Shown: positions 43,086 to 51,921 of the stretch, one piece after another
Position numbering within the stretch: the stretch's first letter is position 1
Layout of the letters: every line of letters starts with the position of its first letter
DNA from: UBA6912 sp963792895
GTDB lineage: Bacteria > Actinomycetota > Acidimicrobiia > Spongiisociales > UBA5794
Direction of reading: 5' to 3'
Length of the DNA stretch: 64,000 nt
Assembly (NCBI GenBank): GCA_963792895.1
Contig: CAWBYA010000008.1
Location: 124,001-188,000, forward strand
Notes under the pieces: model-generated
What the model saw: the letters and a program-made list of their open reading frames with translations, nothing else
What the model was told of the DNA's origin: nothing
The model's database searches: none
Translations under genes and position numbers: made by a program

Positions 43086-44248
43086 TCTCCAGACGCAACC
43101 TCGGCCACGGCCGCCCTGCGCTCGGCGGCGTGGTTGGCGTCGCCTTGGAGCGTTCGCAACTCGATTGCCGTCTCTGTGGCGACCGCCGCAGCGCCGACGT
43201 CTGCGGCGGCGAGGCGTGCTTCGACACCCTCGGCGACGAGCTTGCGGGCCTCATCGACCAGCGCATCGACCATTTCCGCCTCGGGGACGACCCGTACGAC
43301 TTGGCCCTTGATGAACAGATGGCCCTTGCCCTTGCCTGCAGCGATGCCGATGTCCGCTTCCCGAGCCTCTCCTGGACCGTTGACGACGCAGCCCATCACG
43401 GCCACCTGGATCGGGAGCTTCTCGGCCTCGAGCGCCGTTTGGGCCGCCTCCGCAACTGCGATCACGTCGACCTCCGCCCGGCCGCACGACGGGCATGCGA
43501 TGAGATCGAGACCCTTGCGCTCCCGCAAGCCGAGATACTCGAGGAGTGCCCTGCCCGCCTTCGCCTCCTCGACGGGATCGGCGGTGAGGGAGAAGCGGAT
43601 GGTGTCGCCGATGCCTTCGAGCAGCAGCGTGGCGATTCCTGCAACAGACTTGATGAGCCCGCCCGGTGGCGGGCCGGCTTCGGTGACGCCGAGGTGCAGC
43701 GGATAGTCGACCGTGTCGGCGAGCAGCCGATAGGCAGCAACCATCGATGGCACATGGCTGTGCTTGACGGAGATCTTGATGTCGGTGAATCCGACGTCCT
43801 CGAGGTACCGGATCTCCTTCACAGCCGAGTCGACGAGCGCCTGAGGTACCGGCGCGCCGTAGGTCTCGAGGAGGTCCTTGTCGAGCGACCCAGCGTTGAC
43901 GCCGACCCGGATGGGCACACCGGCATCGGCTGCAGCCCTCGCCACCTCCTTGATGTGTTCCTCCTTGCGAATGTTCCCGGGGTTCAGGCGGAGACCGGCA
44001 ACGCCCGCCTCGAGTGCGGCGAGAGCCAGCCGGTACTGGAAGTGGATGTCGGCGATGATCGGCACCGGCGAACGTGGCACGATCTCTGCGAGGCCTTGGG
44101 CAGCGTCGACGTCATTGCACGTGATGCGCACGATGTCTGCGCCCGCACCGGCGAGGGCGTATACCTGAGCGAGGGTGCCTTCGACGTCGGCCGTCTTCGT
44201 CGTCGTCATCGACTGCACGCTCACGGGCGCGCCACCGCCAACCGGCAC
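43082..44248 (-). CDS. ispG: 4-hydroxy-3-methylbut-2-enyl-diphosphate synthase, frameshift at the N terminus
   Basis: Fe-S enzyme of the MEP isoprenoid pathway. VPVGGGAPVSVQSMTTTKTA, RLNPGNI, GVNAGSL and the cluster ligands in LIACPSCGRAEVD and VAVMGCVVNGPGEA are present. 388 residues from GTG 44248. Family members normally begin some 16 residues earlier, and the upstream bases encode RRISVGTV in this frame. The only starter with a ribosome-binding site (GAGGAGG, GTG 44295) is in another frame and reads MTKPLRRG, so one base seems to be missing near 44262-44275. Confidence 0.93.
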   Translation of the reverse strand: MPVGGGAPVSVQSMTTTKTADVEGTLAQVYALAGAGADIVRITCNDVDAAQGLAEIVPRSPVPIIADIHFQYRLALAALEAGVAGLRLNPGNIRKEEHIKEVARAAADAGVPIRVGVNAGSLDKDLLETYGAPVPQALVDSAVKEIRYLEDVGFTDIKISVKHSHVPSMVAAYRLLADTVDYPLHLGVTEAGPPPGGLIKSVAGIATLLLEGIGDTIRFSLTADPVEEAKAGRALLEYLGLRERKGLDLIACPSCGRAEVDVIAVAEAAQTALEAEKLPIQVAVMGCVVNGPGEAREADIGIAAGKGKGHLFIKGQVVRVVPEAEMVDALVDEARKLVAEGVEARLAAADVGAAAVATETAIELRTLQGDANHAAERRAAVAEVASGE

Positions 44249-44305
44249 GGTGCCGACGCTTATGCGGCGCGTCCGCGGCGCAGCGGCTTCGTCACATGTC
44301 CCTCC

Positions 44306-45574
44306 TCAGCCCGGCAGCTCGATGGGTCTGACGATGTCGAAGTAGAAGCCGAGGATGCCGAGGACCACGATGAATGCGAACACGGCGGCGGCGACCGGCA
44401 ACAACTTGCGTACGTCGGCGTGCCGGCCCCTGATCTTCTCGTACAACGCCACGGCGAAGTGCCCGCCGTCGAGTGGGTAGAGCGGCACGACGTTGAGCAG
44501 CCCGACGAACACGTTCACGAGAGCAAGGAGAAAGAGCGCCGTCTGGAGGTTGGTGGCCACCCTCGTGAGGCCAATTGCGCTGATCGGACGCACCTCGTCG
44601 AGCACGGCGTTGTTGTCGACGTCAACGGTCGCACCGAGCAGCGAGCCGAAGTTCGTGACGAGCCCCACCAAGCCGGTGGCACTTTGCTGCGTCGCCGTCA
44701 CGATGTCCCCGGCGGCGATGCCAACGGCTTCGATTGGCCCTGCCCGGGAGAGCACGAGCTCGGGAGCGACACCGAGAAAGCCCTGCTGCTCGCCTGCAAC
44801 GGTGCGCACCGTGAGGGTCGTCTCGATCGTGATCTCTTGGCCGTCGCGGTCGAGCGTGACGGTCGTCGGCATGCCCGGGCGTGCGTGGGTGAGGTCGACG
44901 AACTCGCCCCAGGTGGTGAAGCGGACACCCTGGACGGCAACGAGCATGTCGCCGTCCTGGATTCCGCTGAGGATGGCAGGAGTGGGCACAACCGTATCCG
45001 TGGTCTGAAGTGTGACGAGCGATCCATCACGGTCGACCACAACGTCCACGAGCGAGCCAGGGTTGCGGCTCTGCGGATCGATGGACTCTATGGGCACCCC
45101 ACCAACGCTCACGACCCGGTCTCCCTCTTCGAGCGCGAGCGGGACGGGATCCGACACGGCGGAAGACGAAACCAGCACGTCGCTGACGGCGGCCACCGTC
45201 ACGGTGGGCTCGGCCGTGTCGTAGGCCACGGCCAACGCATAGAACAGGAAGAAGGCGATGACGAAGTGGCTGGCGATGCCGGCCAGGACCACGATCGCCT
45301 TCTGCCAGAACGGCTTCTCGCGGTACGTGCGGCCCTCGTCTTCTGGTGCGACCTCTTCGAACGGATTCATGCCGATGATCCGGACGTATCCGCCAAGCGG
45401 AAGCGCCTTGATGCCGTACTCGGTTTCGCCGCGCTGCGTCGACCACAGCTTCGGTCCGAAGCCGAAGAATGCTTCGGTTGCCTTCATATTGAAGGCTTTC
45501 GCTGCGACGAAGTGCCCTGCCTCATGGATCACAACCATGAGAAGGACGCCGCCGATCATCACGACCGGGCCCAT
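44306..45574 (-). CDS. rseP: RseP-type site-2 intramembrane metalloprotease
   Basis: 422-residue M50 protease that cuts membrane-anchored regulators such as anti-sigma factors. Zinc motif HEAGH at residues 17-21, partner metal motif LYPLDGGHF near 375, at least three membrane segments, and PDZ domain(s) between them (VVSVGGVPIESIDPQ; GIQDGDMLVAVQGVRF). Candidate target in the window: the RskA-like protein at 4.5 kb. It sits in the ispG-dxr-cdsA order common to actinobacteria. The 100-bp gap to dxr is larger than others in the run. Confidence 0.94.
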   Translation of the reverse strand: MGPVVMIGGVLLMVVIHEAGHFVAAKAFNMKATEAFFGFGPKLWSTQRGETEYGIKALPLGGYVRIIGMNPFEEVAPEDEGRTYREKPFWQKAIVVLAGIASHFVIAFFLFYALAVAYDTAEPTVTVAAVSDVLVSSSAVSDPVPLALEEGDRVVSVGGVPIESIDPQSRNPGSLVDVVVDRDGSLVTLQTTDTVVPTPAILSGIQDGDMLVAVQGVRFTTWGEFVDLTHARPGMPTTVTLDRDGQEITIETTLTVRTVAGEQQGFLGVAPELVLSRAGPIEAVGIAAGDIVTATQQSATGLVGLVTNFGSLLGATVDVDNNAVLDEVRPISAIGLTRVATNLQTALFLLALVNVFVGLLNVVPLYPLDGGHFAVALYEKIRGRHADVRKLLPVAAAVFAFIVVLGILGFYFDIVRPIELPG

Positions 45575-45674
45575 GCCACCTCGATCCGGGGAATTGCGAG
45601 GCTCACGCTACTCGCTTGGAATTGCTACTACCCACGCCCTGTCGACCATCTGATGGCGCCGTGTAGCGCCGCCG

Positions 45675-46811
45675 TCACGGTCGACGGGCGATCGCTTCGG
45701 CAGCGACAGCTCGGGCATTGCGATCCGCTGCGAGGACGTCCGCCACCGTTTCGGGATCGGAATCCGGGGTGGCGTCGAGGCATTCTTCGACGACGGCTGC
45801 GATGTCGAGGAAGGACAGGCCGCGTTCGAGGAAGGCTCCCACGGCAACCTCGTCTGCTGCGTTGAGCACCGCAGGAGCCACACCCCCTCGTCGACCGGCC
45901 TCGTAGCCGAGCGCAAGGCAAGGGAAGGCGTCTCCGTCCGGTGCGTCGAACGTGAGGCGCCGTCCGGCGAGGTCCAACGGGGTGATCGATGTACGAGCCC
46001 GATCTGGAGCCGTAATGGCGTATTGGATGGGGACGCGCATGTCCGGCTCGCCGAGCTGTGCCTTCACGCTGCCGTCGACCATCTCGACGAGGGAATGCAC
46101 GATGCTCTGAGGGTGCACCACGACATCGATTCGGTCGTACGCAACACCGAAGAGGTAGTGGGCCTCGATGACCTCGAGCGCCTTGTTCATCATCGTGGCG
46201 GAGTCGATCGATATTCGCCGGCCCATCGACCATGTCGGGTGTGCGAGCGCCTCTGCAACCGTCACCGTGGCGAGCTCGGCTCTTCGCTTGCCGCGAAAGG
46301 GACCGCCGGAGGCAGTCAGGATGAGCCGGGAGACCGCATCCGGCGGCTCTCCGACGAGGCACTGCCAGAGTGCCGAATGTTCGGAATCAACGGGAACGAT
46401 CGCCCCGCCGTGGCGCGTCGCCGCCGCGAGCAGTATCGGCCCCCCGGCAACGAGGCTCTCCTTGTTGGCGAGCGCCAGCCGGTTGCCGGCGCTCACCGCT
46501 GCTACGGAAGGGGCAAGTCCCTCCGCGCCGACGATGCCGTTGACGACGGTGGTCGACGGCGTGGCGGCGAGCGCAGCGACGGCGTCCGCGCCGCGGCCGA
46601 GGCGTCGCTGTACCTGGCTGGGCACGTCGCCGACGGAATCCGCATCGGAAAGAGCGAGGGATGCGCCCGGGTGATCGGCCGCCAGTGCGAGGAACTCGTC
46701 CGATCGGCGCCGGGCTGCCAGCCCGGCCACCGGTATGCCGAGACGGGCGGCCACATCGAGCGTCTGTCGCCCGATCGAGCCGGTGGCGCCGAGAACGATC
46801 AGAGGGTTCAG
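45675..46811 (-). CDS. dxr: 1-deoxy-D-xylulose 5-phosphate reductoisomerase, probable CTG start
   Basis: Second MEP-pathway enzyme, NADPH-dependent. LIVLGATGSIGRQTLDV is the nucleotide-binding start, then LANKESLVAGG, PVDSEHSALWQCL (metal), LTASGGPFRG, HPTWSMGRRISIDSATMMNK and HPQSIVHSLVEMVDGS. The family N terminus begins 3-4 residues before LIVLG, exactly at a CTG (46811) that overlaps the cdsA TGA as CTGA. The nearest ATG (46844) would add 11 residues read through the end of cdsA. I prefer CTG, 378 residues. Confidence 0.92.
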   Translation of the reverse strand: MNPLIVLGATGSIGRQTLDVAARLGIPVAGLAARRRSDEFLALAADHPGASLALSDADSVGDVPSQVQRRLGRGADAVAALAATPSTTVVNGIVGAEGLAPSVAAVSAGNRLALANKESLVAGGPILLAAATRHGGAIVPVDSEHSALWQCLVGEPPDAVSRLILTASGGPFRGKRRAELATVTVAEALAHPTWSMGRRISIDSATMMNKALEVIEAHYLFGVAYDRIDVVVHPQSIVHSLVEMVDGSVKAQLGEPDMRVPIQYAITAPDRARTSITPLDLAGRRLTFDAPDGDAFPCLALGYEAGRRGGVAPAVLNAADEVAVGAFLERGLSFLDIAAVVEECLDATPDSDPETVADVLAADRNARAVAAEAIARRP

Positions 46812-48292
46812 CCGACGAGTCCCGTCGCCCTGAACACCAACCACGCCGCCGGGATCACGAACAGAAGGGCATCTATCCGGTCGAGGATCCCACCATGACC
46901 CGGCAAGACGGTGCCCATGTCCTTCACACCGATCGTCCGCTTCACCATCGAGATAGCCAGGTCCCCGATGGGGCCGAACACGATGGCGGCACCGGCGAGG
47001 AGCAGGGCGCTCATCCGATCGAACGGGCCCAGGTAGCTGAGCGCACCTCCAACGAGAAGTGCCGCAACCAGTCCGCCGATCCAGCCTTCGACGGTCTTCT
47101 TCGGGGAGATGACCGGAGCCAGAGGGCGCCGCCCGAACCTCCGCCCGGCGAAGTACTGGGCGACATCCGTCGACGCAACGATCACCACGAGGCCGGCAAC
47201 GAGCCAGCGGTAGTCACCGTCGGTGATGACCGGCATGGCAAACGCACCGAGCCCACCGACCCACGCAGCGACGACGACCGTCATCGAGGCATCCCGCAAG
47301 GTGTCTTCTCGGGGAGCTGCAAGACCGTAGAAGAGCGCAACAGCGATCACCGTGGCGATGAGGGCGATCGGAATGGCAACCACCCCCCAGATCCAGGCAC
47401 CGATCAGGCAGCCGGCAACGCCGAGGAGACCGAAGACCGACAGTGGGTGAAAACCTCTGCGCACGAGCACCGCGTAGAACTCGCCCGCCGCCAGCCCGAA
47501 CACGGCGAGGGCGAGCACGGCAACGCCGGCAGACCACAACAGGCTGAGGAAGAAGAGTGAGAGCAGCCCGAGGCCGGTCGCGATCCGCAGTCCCAGTTCG
47601 GCGACGCCGTGGTGGGCGGCAGACTCCTCGGCCGGCGTCTCGCCGGCCACGTCGTCGAGGCCCACCACGCCTGTGTCGACGCCGGGCATGCTCGCCGACA
47701 CGGCAATCTGCTCCGTGTCCTCGAAACGGCTCGCCTCGAGCTCGGCGGCGAGGCCGAGGTATTCCTGGGTGGACGAGCCGACGTAGTCCTCGCCGGCGAG
47801 CTTCTCCCAGTCGACTTCGTCCGGAGGCGGCGCCGGACCGGGATGGGGAGGTTGCGCTTCGTCACGTTCTCCCGCATCCTCATCGGCGCCGTCGACGCCG
47901 ATGTCGAGCCCGGCGGGCACCTCAGGAGGTGCGGCGCTGCCGGGCTCCCATCCTTCGGGCAGGTCCCATTGCAGACCACCTTGCGGCACTTCATCCTCGA
48001 AACCGGCCATATCGGCCCTGGTGAATCCGGGGTCGGTGGGATCCGGGAGATCGAGCTCGGGGTCGAACGGCTGTGGCGCACGGAGCTCTGGGGGAAGGGC
48101 CTCCCCCACCTGGGGCTGAAGGGCAAAGCTCGATCCGACGTCCGGGACCGGTTCCGAGACCTCGTGGTCGGCCGGCTCCTCGACCTCGCCCGAGGCCTCG
48201 ACCTCGAACAAGGCATCAAGAGGCTCGCCGGTGAAGACCTCGGCGTCGGTGCCGTCGTCGTTCCGATCTCTGCGCCTGGGTTCGTCTGTCAC
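46808..48292 (-). CDS. cdsA: Phosphatidate cytidylyltransferase with large acidic N-terminal extension
   Basis: Makes CDP-diacylglycerol from CTP and phosphatidate. The C-terminal about 260 residues are a normal multi-spanning CdsA, with SPKKTVEGWIGGL and the signature SMVKRTIGVKDMGTVLPGHG then GILDRIDALLF. The first about 225 residues are hydrophilic and acidic, rich in Asp, Glu and Pro (for example EVEEPADHEVSEPVPDVG), with no family match, nearly doubling the usual size (494 aa). The extension should be cytoplasmic and disordered. Overlaps dxr at its stop. Confidence 0.92.
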   Translation of the reverse strand: MTDEPRRRDRNDDGTDAEVFTGEPLDALFEVEASGEVEEPADHEVSEPVPDVGSSFALQPQVGEALPPELRAPQPFDPELDLPDPTDPGFTRADMAGFEDEVPQGGLQWDLPEGWEPGSAAPPEVPAGLDIGVDGADEDAGERDEAQPPHPGPAPPPDEVDWEKLAGEDYVGSSTQEYLGLAAELEASRFEDTEQIAVSASMPGVDTGVVGLDDVAGETPAEESAAHHGVAELGLRIATGLGLLSLFFLSLLWSAGVAVLALAVFGLAAGEFYAVLVRRGFHPLSVFGLLGVAGCLIGAWIWGVVAIPIALIATVIAVALFYGLAAPREDTLRDASMTVVVAAWVGGLGAFAMPVITDGDYRWLVAGLVVIVASTDVAQYFAGRRFGRRPLAPVISPKKTVEGWIGGLVAALLVGGALSYLGPFDRMSALLLAGAAIVFGPIGDLAISMVKRTIGVKDMGTVLPGHGGILDRIDALLFVIPAAWLVFRATGLVG

Positions 48293-48331
48293 GGGTGCTT
48301 CCGATCGGGGTAGAGGAAGACGGGCGGTGCA

Positions 48332-48883
48332 TCAGACTTCGAGCAGCTCTTCTTCCTTGCGAAGAACCAGGTCGTCGAGACGCTTGACATGCTCGTCGGT
48401 GAGGTCCTGGAGGTGTTTCTCTGCGCGCCTGACATCATCTTCAGAGACGTCGCCCTCCAGCGCCTCGAGAGCGTCCTTCGTGTGGCGGCGCACGTTGCGA
48501 ATCGCGATGCGACCTTCCTCGGCCAAATGGCGCACCAGCTTGATCAGCTCCTTGCGCCGCTCCTCGGTGAGGGAAGGGAAGGACAGCCGGATGATGTTGC
48601 CGTCGTTCGAGGGGTTGAGACCGAGGTCGGCGGCCTGAATCGCCTTCTCGATCGCCGTGATCGAGGTACGGTCGTAGGGCGACACGACAAGCATCCGTGC
48701 ATCTGGGACGCTGAAGCCGGCAAGTTGCTGCAGCGGCGTCTGAGTGCCGTAGTAGTCGACGGTCACCCTGTGGAGCAACGCAGGGTTGGCGCGGCCCGTT
48801 CGCACGGTGGCGAACTCACCCCCGGTGTGGGCCACGGCTTGGTCCATCTTGGCCTCGGCATCGGCCAACAGCTCATCGATCAC
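48332..48883 (-). CDS. frr: Ribosome recycling factor
   Basis: Splits post-termination ribosomes with EF-G. 183 residues. FATVRTGRANPALLHRVTVD, YGTQTPLQQLAGFSVPDARM, LRLSFPSLTEERRKELIKLV and AIRNVRRHTKDALE are the family blocks. Follows pyrH by 12 bp. Confidence 0.97.
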   Translation of the reverse strand: MIDELLADAEAKMDQAVAHTGGEFATVRTGRANPALLHRVTVDYYGTQTPLQQLAGFSVPDARMLVVSPYDRTSITAIEKAIQAADLGLNPSNDGNIIRLSFPSLTEERRKELIKLVRHLAEEGRIAIRNVRRHTKDALEALEGDVSEDDVRRAEKHLQDLTDEHVKRLDDLVLRKEEELLEV

Positions 48884-48895
48884 AGCCCACCTCGC

Positions 48896-49600
48896 TCAGT
48901 GCACTAGCGTCCCAACGGTTTCCCCACGTACCGCCGAGGCGATATTCCCAGGCTGCATCATATTGAACACCCTGATGGGTAGCGCGTTGTCCATACACAT
49001 CGTAATGGCGGTGGTGTCCATCACCTGGAGTCTTTGCGAGATGACGTCCATGTAGGTGACTTTTTCGAGCAGCTTCGCATCGGGGTCGGACACGGGATCG
49101 GCGCTGTACACCCCGTCGACCTTTGTCGCTTTCAGCACCGCATCGGCCCCGATCTCGGCTGCCCGCAGCGCCGCCGTGGTGTCCGTTGTGAAGAACGGAT
49201 TGCCCGTCCCCCCGGCAAGCACGACGATCCGCCCCTTCTCCAGGTGGCGGATCGCCCGCAGCCTGATGTACGGCTCAGCCACCTGCTGGATCGAGATCGC
49301 CGTCTGCACGCGGCACGGCGAGCCGGCGCGCTCGATACCGTCTCGCAGCGCGAGTGCGTTGATCACGGTTGCCAGCATGCCCATGTAGTCGGCGCTGGCG
49401 CGATCCATGCCCTTGGCCGCCGAGCTGAGACCCCGAAAGATGTTGCCGCCACCTACGACGACGGCGATCTCGTGACCTTCCCGGTGAACGGCAACGATCT
49501 CACGCGCCACCTGGTCGACCGTAGATGGGTCGATCCCGTAGTTGGTGGTGGGATCGGCGAATGCCTCTCCCGAGAGCTTGAGGACGACTCGCCGGCTCAC
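48896..49600 (-). CDS. pyrH: UMP kinase
   Basis: Phosphorylates UMP to UDP. VVLKLSGEAFADPTTNYGID, VVVGGGNIFRG, ASADYMGMLATVINALALRD and AGGTGNPFFTTDTTAALRA are diagnostic of bacterial hexameric UMP kinases. 234 residues. The start is GTG 49600 (GTGA overlap with tsf). Confidence 0.97.
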   Translation of the reverse strand: MSRRVVLKLSGEAFADPTTNYGIDPSTVDQVAREIVAVHREGHEIAVVVGGGNIFRGLSSAAKGMDRASADYMGMLATVINALALRDGIERAGSPCRVQTAISIQQVAEPYIRLRAIRHLEKGRIVVLAGGTGNPFFTTDTTAALRAAEIGADAVLKATKVDGVYSADPVSDPDAKLLEKVTYMDVISQRLQVMDTTAITMCMDNALPIRVFNMMQPGNIASAVRGETVGTLVH

Positions 49601-50220
49601 TCTCCTGCGCTCTCGCCCACCTGCAGCCTCGAGAACCGCGCCACGGAGATGTTCTCGCCCATCGAGACGACGAGCCCCTGGACCATCTCACCGACGGTGC
49701 CCTCGAACTGCTCGGCTTTGACGAATTGCTGGTCGTACAGGACATTGTCCTTGTAGAAGGCCGTCAGCTTCCCTTCCACGATCTTGTCGAGGATGTGCTC
49801 CGGCTTGCCCTCGTTGCGTGCTTGGGCGACGAACATCTCTCGCTCTTTGGCCACGACGTCCTCGGGCACTTCCTCGCGACGCACCCAACTCGGGCGGGCT
49901 GCAGCGACGTGCATGGCAACGTCGTTGGCCGCGGCCTGGAAACCCTCGCTCTTGGCTACGAAGTCGGTTTCAGCCGCGAGCTCGACCAGCACGCCGATCA
50001 CCGGGCGACCTGCCTGCATGTGGAGGTACGAGCCGATGGCACCTTCGCTTTGCTCGCGCTCGCCGCGCTTGGCAGCGGCTGCCAGCCCGCGCTCGCGCAG
50101 CAGGTCTTTGGCGCGGTCCATGTCACCTTCGGCATCTTGAAGCGCGCGCTTGGCGTCCATCATGCCTGCCCCCGTGGCTTGGCGGAGGGTTTGGACGTCT
50201 TTGGCGGTGATCTGGGTCAT
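49597..50220 (-). CDS. tsf: Elongation factor Ts, short form
   Basis: Nucleotide exchange factor of EF-Tu. TAKDVQTLRQATGAGMMDAK, ALQDAEGDMDRAKDLLRERG, and ETDFVAKSEGFQAAANDVAM (the EF-Tu contact). 207 residues, the short form without the second C-terminal repeat of E. coli EF-Ts. ATG 50220 overlaps the rpsB stop. Confidence 0.96.
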   Translation of the reverse strand: MTQITAKDVQTLRQATGAGMMDAKRALQDAEGDMDRAKDLLRERGLAAAAKRGEREQSEGAIGSYLHMQAGRPVIGVLVELAAETDFVAKSEGFQAAANDVAMHVAAARPSWVRREEVPEDVVAKEREMFVAQARNEGKPEHILDKIVEGKLTAFYKDNVLYDQQFVKAEQFEGTVGEMVQGLVVSMGENISVARFSRLQVGESAGE

Positions 50221-50942
50221 GACTCCCCCTGTGCAACGACTTCCTTGCGGCCGGCCTGGAAGAGCTCGCGACCGGACTTGGCGGCATCCGCCATGATCTC
50301 AGCCAGCAGTTGCGAGGCGCGGATGGCGTCGTCGTTGCCGGGGATCACCATGTCGACGTGATCCGGGTCACAGTTGGTGTCGACGACGGCAACGATGGGG
50401 ATGCGCAGCCGAGCCGCCTCCGTCACGGCGATGTGCTCGGTCTTGACGTCGATGATGAAGACCACGTCCGGGATTCGATGGAGGCTACGGACCCCACCGA
50501 GGACGGGCTGCAGCTTGGCGAGCTCGCGCCTCAGTCTGAGTCGCTCCTTCTTGGGCAGCGCGTTCATCTCACCCGACGAATCCATGCGCTCGAGCTCGAT
50601 CATGTAGAGGATGCGCTTGTGGATGGTCTGGAAGTTGGTGAGCATGCCACCGAGCCAGCGGTGGTTGACAAACGGCATTCCGGCCGCCTCGGCAGCCTCC
50701 CGGATCGGTGCTTGGGCTTGCTTCTTGGTCCCGATGAACAGAACCGTGCCGCCACCCGCTGCAGTGTCCTTGATGAGCGCGTGCGCTTCCTCGATGCGCT
50801 CCAGGGTCTGGCGGAGATCCACGATGTGGATGCCGTTGCGTTCCGTGAAGATGAACGGGCGCATCTTGGGGTTCCATCGACGCGTCTGATGGCCGAAGTG
50901 GACTCCGGCCTCCAGCAGCTGTCGCATGCTGACGACTGCCAC
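50217..50942 (-). CDS. rpsB: 30S ribosomal protein S2
   Basis: 241 residues from GTG 50942, which follows AGGAGGAATCT. MRQLLEAGVHFGHQTRRWNP, GTVLFIGTKKQAQAPIREAA, VNHRWLGGMLTNFQTIHKRI and VAVVDTNCDPDHVDMVIPGN are the S2 signatures. Transcribed from the promoter at 51086-51113 with about 135 bases of leader. Confidence 0.97.
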   Translation of the reverse strand: MAVVSMRQLLEAGVHFGHQTRRWNPKMRPFIFTERNGIHIVDLRQTLERIEEAHALIKDTAAGGGTVLFIGTKKQAQAPIREAAEAAGMPFVNHRWLGGMLTNFQTIHKRILYMIELERMDSSGEMNALPKKERLRLRRELAKLQPVLGGVRSLHRIPDVVFIIDVKTEHIAVTEAARLRIPIVAVVDTNCDPDHVDMVIPGNDDAIRASQLLAEIMADAAKSGRELFQAGRKEVVAQGES

Positions 50943-51085
50943 AGATTCCTCCTGTGTGGGTTGTGCTCCTCCGCCCACGCTGGGGAGGGTGCGAGCGGCT
51001 TCGAGCCGGTCCGCTCCCTCGCCGCCCCCGCGCTGCATCGATGCTGCGACCCCGGGGATTGCGGTGGACGTGCGAATTCGGCCCG

Positions 51086-51113
51086 AGTGTACCGGTTGTG
51101 CGGACCCGTCCAA
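51086..51113 (-). promoter_or_regulatory. Promoter of the rpsB-tsf-pyrH-frr run
   Basis: On the minus strand TTGGAC (51113-51108), 16-bp spacer, TACACT (51091-51086). The transcript would carry a leader of about 135 nt with paired GC-rich blocks; an S2-responsive element is possible but I cannot show one. Confidence 0.65.
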
Positions 51114-51135
51114 ATGGGCGTGACGAAGCCGTCCG

Positions 51136-51921
51136 CTAGCTGAGCCGTGTGGAGCGCGTCAGCCGATTGCGCAGGCTCAGGACCGCCTTGGCGTGGATCT
51201 GCGAAACCCGAGACTCGGTGACACCGAGCACCTCGCCGATCTGGGCGAGGGTCATCGCCTCGAAGTAGTAGAGGGACACGACCGTGCGCTCTCGCTCACC
51301 GAGTCCGCGAACAGCGGCGAGAAGGGCGTTGCGCAGTTCTGCCCTCTCGAGCGCGCCGCCGGGTTCCTCGGGGCTTGCGTTTCCGAGCAGGTTGCGCACC
51401 GAAAGGCCGTCGCCTTCCGTCCCCAGCTCGTCGAGGGCGACGAGACCACCGGCTGCCACTTCGCCGAGGGCGCGGCGGAGCTGTGCGACGTCCATGTCGA
51501 GGTGGATGGCGAGCTCGGCTTCGGTCGCCGATCGCTGCAATCGGTGCTCGAGCTCGGCAAGGCCTTCCTTGACGAGGCGGGCACGGGCCCGCACGGCTCG
51601 CGGCACCCAATCGAGGCTGCGGAGCTCGTCGAGGATTGCCCCTCTGATCCGCTGGGCGGCATAGGTCTCGAACCGCACGCCGACCGCGAGGTCGAACTTG
51701 TCGATGGCGTCGATGAGCCCAAAGGTTCCGTACGAAACGAGGTCCTGCGACTCGACGGCGGCTGGGAGCCCGGCGCCGATCCGACCGGCAACGAACTTGA
51801 CGAGCGGTGCGTAGTGGACGATGAGCGCATCGCGGGCGGAAGAGTCGTTTGCGATGCGTCGTTCCCACAGTTCGTTGAGAGCAGCATCGCTGCGGTCACG
51901 CCCGGGGGTGGCTGCGGTCAT
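51136..51921 (-). CDS. WhiG/FliA-type RNA polymerase sigma factor
   Basis: 261 residues with regions 2, 3 and 4. LVSYGTFGLIDAIDKFDLAV and FETYAAQRIRGAILDELRSL are region 2, WVPRAVRARARLVKE region 3, and YYFEAMTLAQIGEVLGVTES region 4 with a C-terminal HTH. In streptomycetes the homologue (whiG) controls sporulation and lies in the same neighbourhood; in flagellated bacteria FliA controls motility. No motility gene is visible here, so the regulon is open. ATG 51921; its N-terminal end overlaps xerC by 26 bp. Confidence 0.9.
   Translation of the reverse strand: MTAATPGRDRSDAALNELWERRIANDSSARDALIVHYAPLVKFVAGRIGAGLPAAVESQDLVSYGTFGLIDAIDKFDLAVGVRFETYAAQRIRGAILDELRSLDWVPRAVRARARLVKEGLAELEHRLQRSATEAELAIHLDMDVAQLRRALGEVAAGGLVALDELGTEGDGLSVRNLLGNASPEEPGGALERAELRNALLAAVRGLGERERTVVSLYYFEAMTLAQIGEVLGVTESRVSQIHAKAVLSLRNRLTRSTRLS

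Noticed and set aside
43130..45865. 911-codon plus-strand open frame opposite ispG and rseP
   Set aside because: Antisense shadow across two conserved genes with no recognisable domain.
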